Translations under genes and position numbers: made by a program
Notes under the pieces: model-generated
The model's input: only the letters and a program-made list of their open reading frames with translations
What the model was told of the DNA's origin: nothing
Databases searched by the model: none
Shown: piece after piece, positions 61,717 to 64,000 of the stretch
How positions within the stretch are numbered: the first letter of the stretch is position 1
How the letters are laid out: each line of letters begins with the position of its first letter
NCBI RefSeq assembly: GCF_031755915.1
Contig: NC_083389.1
Location: 19,363,501-19,427,500, forward strand
Reading direction: 5' to 3'
Length of the DNA: 64,000 nucleotides
DNA from: Ziziphus jujuba
Lineage: Eukaryota > Streptophyta > Magnoliopsida > Rosales > Rhamnaceae

Positions 61717-61910
61717 ACTACCTTTTTTTTTTCTTTTTTATTACATATGTGGCTATAATTTGTTTTGATCATTTACTTTTTCTTTGTTAAATGTGAGGTT
61801 AGGGTTTTTATATATGGAATTTGATAAAATTGATGAATAGTTTCCTATTTTATTTAGGAACATATTAACATAATAAATGTTAAAAATTATATGTTAGAAA
61901 TATATTGTTT
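61300..61910. other. AT-rich sequence without a recognised gene
   Basis: It holds a TA run at about 61683-61712 and T-runs near 61723-61739. No coding or RNA gene signal was found. Confidence 0.5.
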
Positions 61911-61911
61911 C

Positions 61912-61961
61912 CAACATAGTGGTTAGAGCACAGCCCGGCCAGTGGACGTTGGGTTCGAGTC
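61912..61961 (+). mobile_element. SINE head (tRNA-derived) with A and B boxes
   Basis: A TGGTTAGAGCAC box-A-like word (about 61921-61932) and a GGTTCGAGTC box-B word (about 61951-61960) lie some 18 bases apart, the internal RNA polymerase III promoter layout of a tRNA gene. No cloverleaf forms around them (no acceptor stem or anticodon arm), so this is a SINE head and not a tRNA gene. It is followed at once by a poly-T/poly-G stretch, so the SINE body is lost or rearranged. Confidence 0.6.
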
Positions 61962-61997
61962 TTTTTTTTTTTTTTTTTTTGGGGGGGGGGGGGGGGG
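61962..61997. repeat. Poly-T then poly-G tract
   Basis: About 18 T are followed by about 17 G and then a G-rich stretch (AGAGGAGGG ... GGCCTGGGGG). This is an unusual base switch in AT-rich DNA; exact lengths are sequencing-sensitive. Confidence 0.85.
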
Positions 61998-62300
61998 AGA
62001 GGAGGGAATGGGAGGGGAGGCCTGGGGGCATAGCAAAAAAAAAAATAATAATAATAATATTTCATTTTTGGGTGGAAATCTTTTATCTCCATTATTCGAT
62101 TGGTTATAAAATCCATCCTTGTCATTATTTGCTTGTTAATGCACATTGTATCAATTGTGAATAAGAATGAAAACACTAAAAATAAAACAAACGATTCTCA
62201 TTCCTTATGTTTATTTAATAATTTTACATATTAATTTTTTGAATTTTTTTTTATTTTTTATATGTAGATCCTATTTTTAATATCAAGATTATCATATCTT

Positions 62301-62520
62301 TCAAGTAAGCGATGAATCATCTTCGAGGAAAACAATTTTGTATGTCATGTTGGGAAAGAGGCATTTTCTAGCTCTAGGTTTTATCAAATCCAAAATCCAA
62401 GGATTATCATCTGCAGTAATTGCCACTTGGCATTTGGGTGTCCCAAAGGAATTAAATTGGGTGTTCATTACATGTCCACATTTCAAACCTAAAAAATTAA
62501 TAAAAATTGGATAGTGATTT
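62301..62520 (-). CDS. Unidentified C-terminal exon-like frame
   Basis: On the minus strand a frame of ordinary composition reads FLGLKCGHVMNTQFNSFG, KCQVAITADDNPWILDLIKP, CLFPNMTYKIVFLEDDSS and stops at 62301. Upstream it runs into TA-repeat-derived Ile-Tyr text, so its true start is not that methionine. I do not recognise it. It may be an exon fragment or part of a transposon. Confidence 0.22.
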
Positions 62521-62550
62521 GTGCCCGTCCATATATAATCAATATTCAGC

Positions 62551-62582
<32 letters not shown>

Positions 62583-62619
62583 TGAATTTCTTATTTCTTT
62601 TCTCACAAGTATGGTCTAC

Positions 62620-64000
62620 TCAGTTTGTAATTAATAATGTTGAATAAGTTTATATAACTAAATGTTACGTCCTTTTTATTGCATTCAATATGTTTTATTC
62701 ACAATAATAGTGTATATATATACATATCGTCTCTCAATCAACACCCATGCATGATTACAAATGGATGTAACAGACATTTTAGAATGCTTCATTAAATAAA
62801 AAAAACAATCCCCATACAATTGAGAGCTTTTTCTATTTTTTCTAACTTTGTATTTATAAACCTCAAGATATTAAAAAAATTCATAGAAGACCATGATGTT
62901 GATTTTTTGCATCTCACTTGGTACATATATCATTATTGGAATCTTAATACACACACACACACACACACAATAAGGCTCTTCTACAGAATTCTTGAATTTA
63001 TAAATGAAGTCAAGGAATTTATTTTTGACCATTGGATCTCACCAATGATCAGGATTAGAATTTGCCACAATACCTCTCAGAGAACTCAAAACATAAGTTT
63101 GGGTTTTAAAAGTGCAAGTGAGAACAGATTAAAAAAAAAGTCACATAAAAAGTATTTTAACAGATTCTAATCTTGATCTTCAATGTGATCCATAGTCAAA
63201 AATAATTTTATGGACTTTATTTAAGCGCAGGTAATAGGAGAGTTTTATTATGTGAGTATATATATAATATTTCTATGGAATGGATATCAGTAAGTTTTTA
63301 ACTTATGGATACACATCAAGTAATATATTATTTAACATTTCTTTCAAGTAGCATGTTATCTAATATAAACATCTAAAAGTTTAAACTGTTAAAAGTTTAG
63401 AATAAATAAAAAATTATTTTTGAAAAATTATGACTGATTGGTGAAATCCTATAATGGTTCAATTCTCTACAATTGTATTGTTTCTATATGTCTGTCTATT
63501 TTATAGGGAGAGAATTCATACATTGTTTTTTGTTTGATGATCTTTGGAATTGGAATATTACTATTTAAAAAAGTATTTGTTGTATTCTGGAAGGCAATTA
63601 TTATAGAATAATGAACACTATAACAGAAAAAATATTATCTTAAGAAAAGAGAATTCAATTGTTGCCTCAATTAAGTTATAAAGATTTATCTTCTAAGCGT
63701 TTAAATTCTAATCCAGTACTGTAAGTTCCTTTCTTATCTTGTAATAATTGTATTGTTTGATATATTAATTGATATATATATATATATATATATAAATGTA
63801 TATATTATGCTTTAGGTTTCTTAGATTTATCAATTTCCTAACAAAAATTTGTGGATGTCTATGTCATAGAAAAATTATTATAGGGGAGAATTCCTCATAC
63901 AAAATTTTTTAATAAATATATTTAACAAATAATCTAGTCATTTTAATTTATCTAATCTCACCGATCATATTTTTCTTTTTAAAAATCCTTTTTAATATCT
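62620..64000. other. AT-rich sequence without a recognised gene
   Basis: It contains a CA run at 62948-62968 and a TA run at about 63773-63793. No coding signal, transposon end or RNA gene could be supported. Confidence 0.5.

Noticed and set aside
61912..61997. Functional tRNA gene
   Set aside because: A and B boxes are present but no acceptor or anticodon stems can be formed and the sequence turns into T and G runs.

Overview
The window is nuclear DNA from a flowering plant, most likely a eudicot. It is AT-rich, and its one intact gene has GT-AG introns and encodes a plant-type ABCB transporter. Retrotransposons with initiator-tRNA-Met primer sites, CACTA and hAT DNA transposons and an F-box/FBD relic make up most of the rest. 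I cannot name the species. Nothing bacterial, viral or CRISPR-like was found.

Layout. (1) 1-2997: a clipped end of a 3-kb gypsy LTR (family A), the 3' end of a copia element, an unidentified exon-like frame and AT-rich filler. (2) 2998-32735: one old Ty1/copia element that has been used repeatedly as an insertion target. Inside it lie a nearly intact minus-strand copia (5627-11811), a solo LTR of gypsy family B (12180-29449, interrupted), a long-LTR gypsy element of family A inside that solo LTR (13437-26272), another family A solo LTR inside one LTR of that element (13613-16588), and a further solo LTR (29461-30609). Every inner insertion has an exact 5-bp target-site duplication, so the order of events can largely be read from the sequence. 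The old copia appears to have split an exon of an armadillo-repeat kinesin-like gene. (3) 32736-40845: gene relics, namely copia RNase H fragments, a broken F-box/FBD gene and a decayed coiled-coil gene. (4) 40846-45316: a second solo LTR of family B with an exact duplication, sitting just downstream of a TATA-like box. (5) 45322-55480: T-rich sequence of uncertain origin, a CACTA end, a copia fragment, an LTR-like remnant, an hAT-like MITE and an hAT element with the broken C-terminal part of its transposase. (6) 55485-60228, minus strand: a complete seven-exon ABCB (P-glycoprotein/MDR-like) gene of 1255 codons, the only clearly functional host gene. (7) 60229-64000: upstream AT-rich DNA with an hAT-like MITE, a tRNA-derived SINE head and microsatellites.

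How the parts relate. The retroelements do not form a pathway; they form a stratigraphy. The most unusual piece is the family A element at 13437-26272. Its LTRs are nearly identical, yet its interior is rearranged (integrase, then gag, then a protease remnant, then the integrase tail) and has no reverse transcriptase. This implies recent movement with proteins supplied by another element. I saw no convincing new biological system; the strongest unusual signals are this rearranged element and the depth of the nesting.
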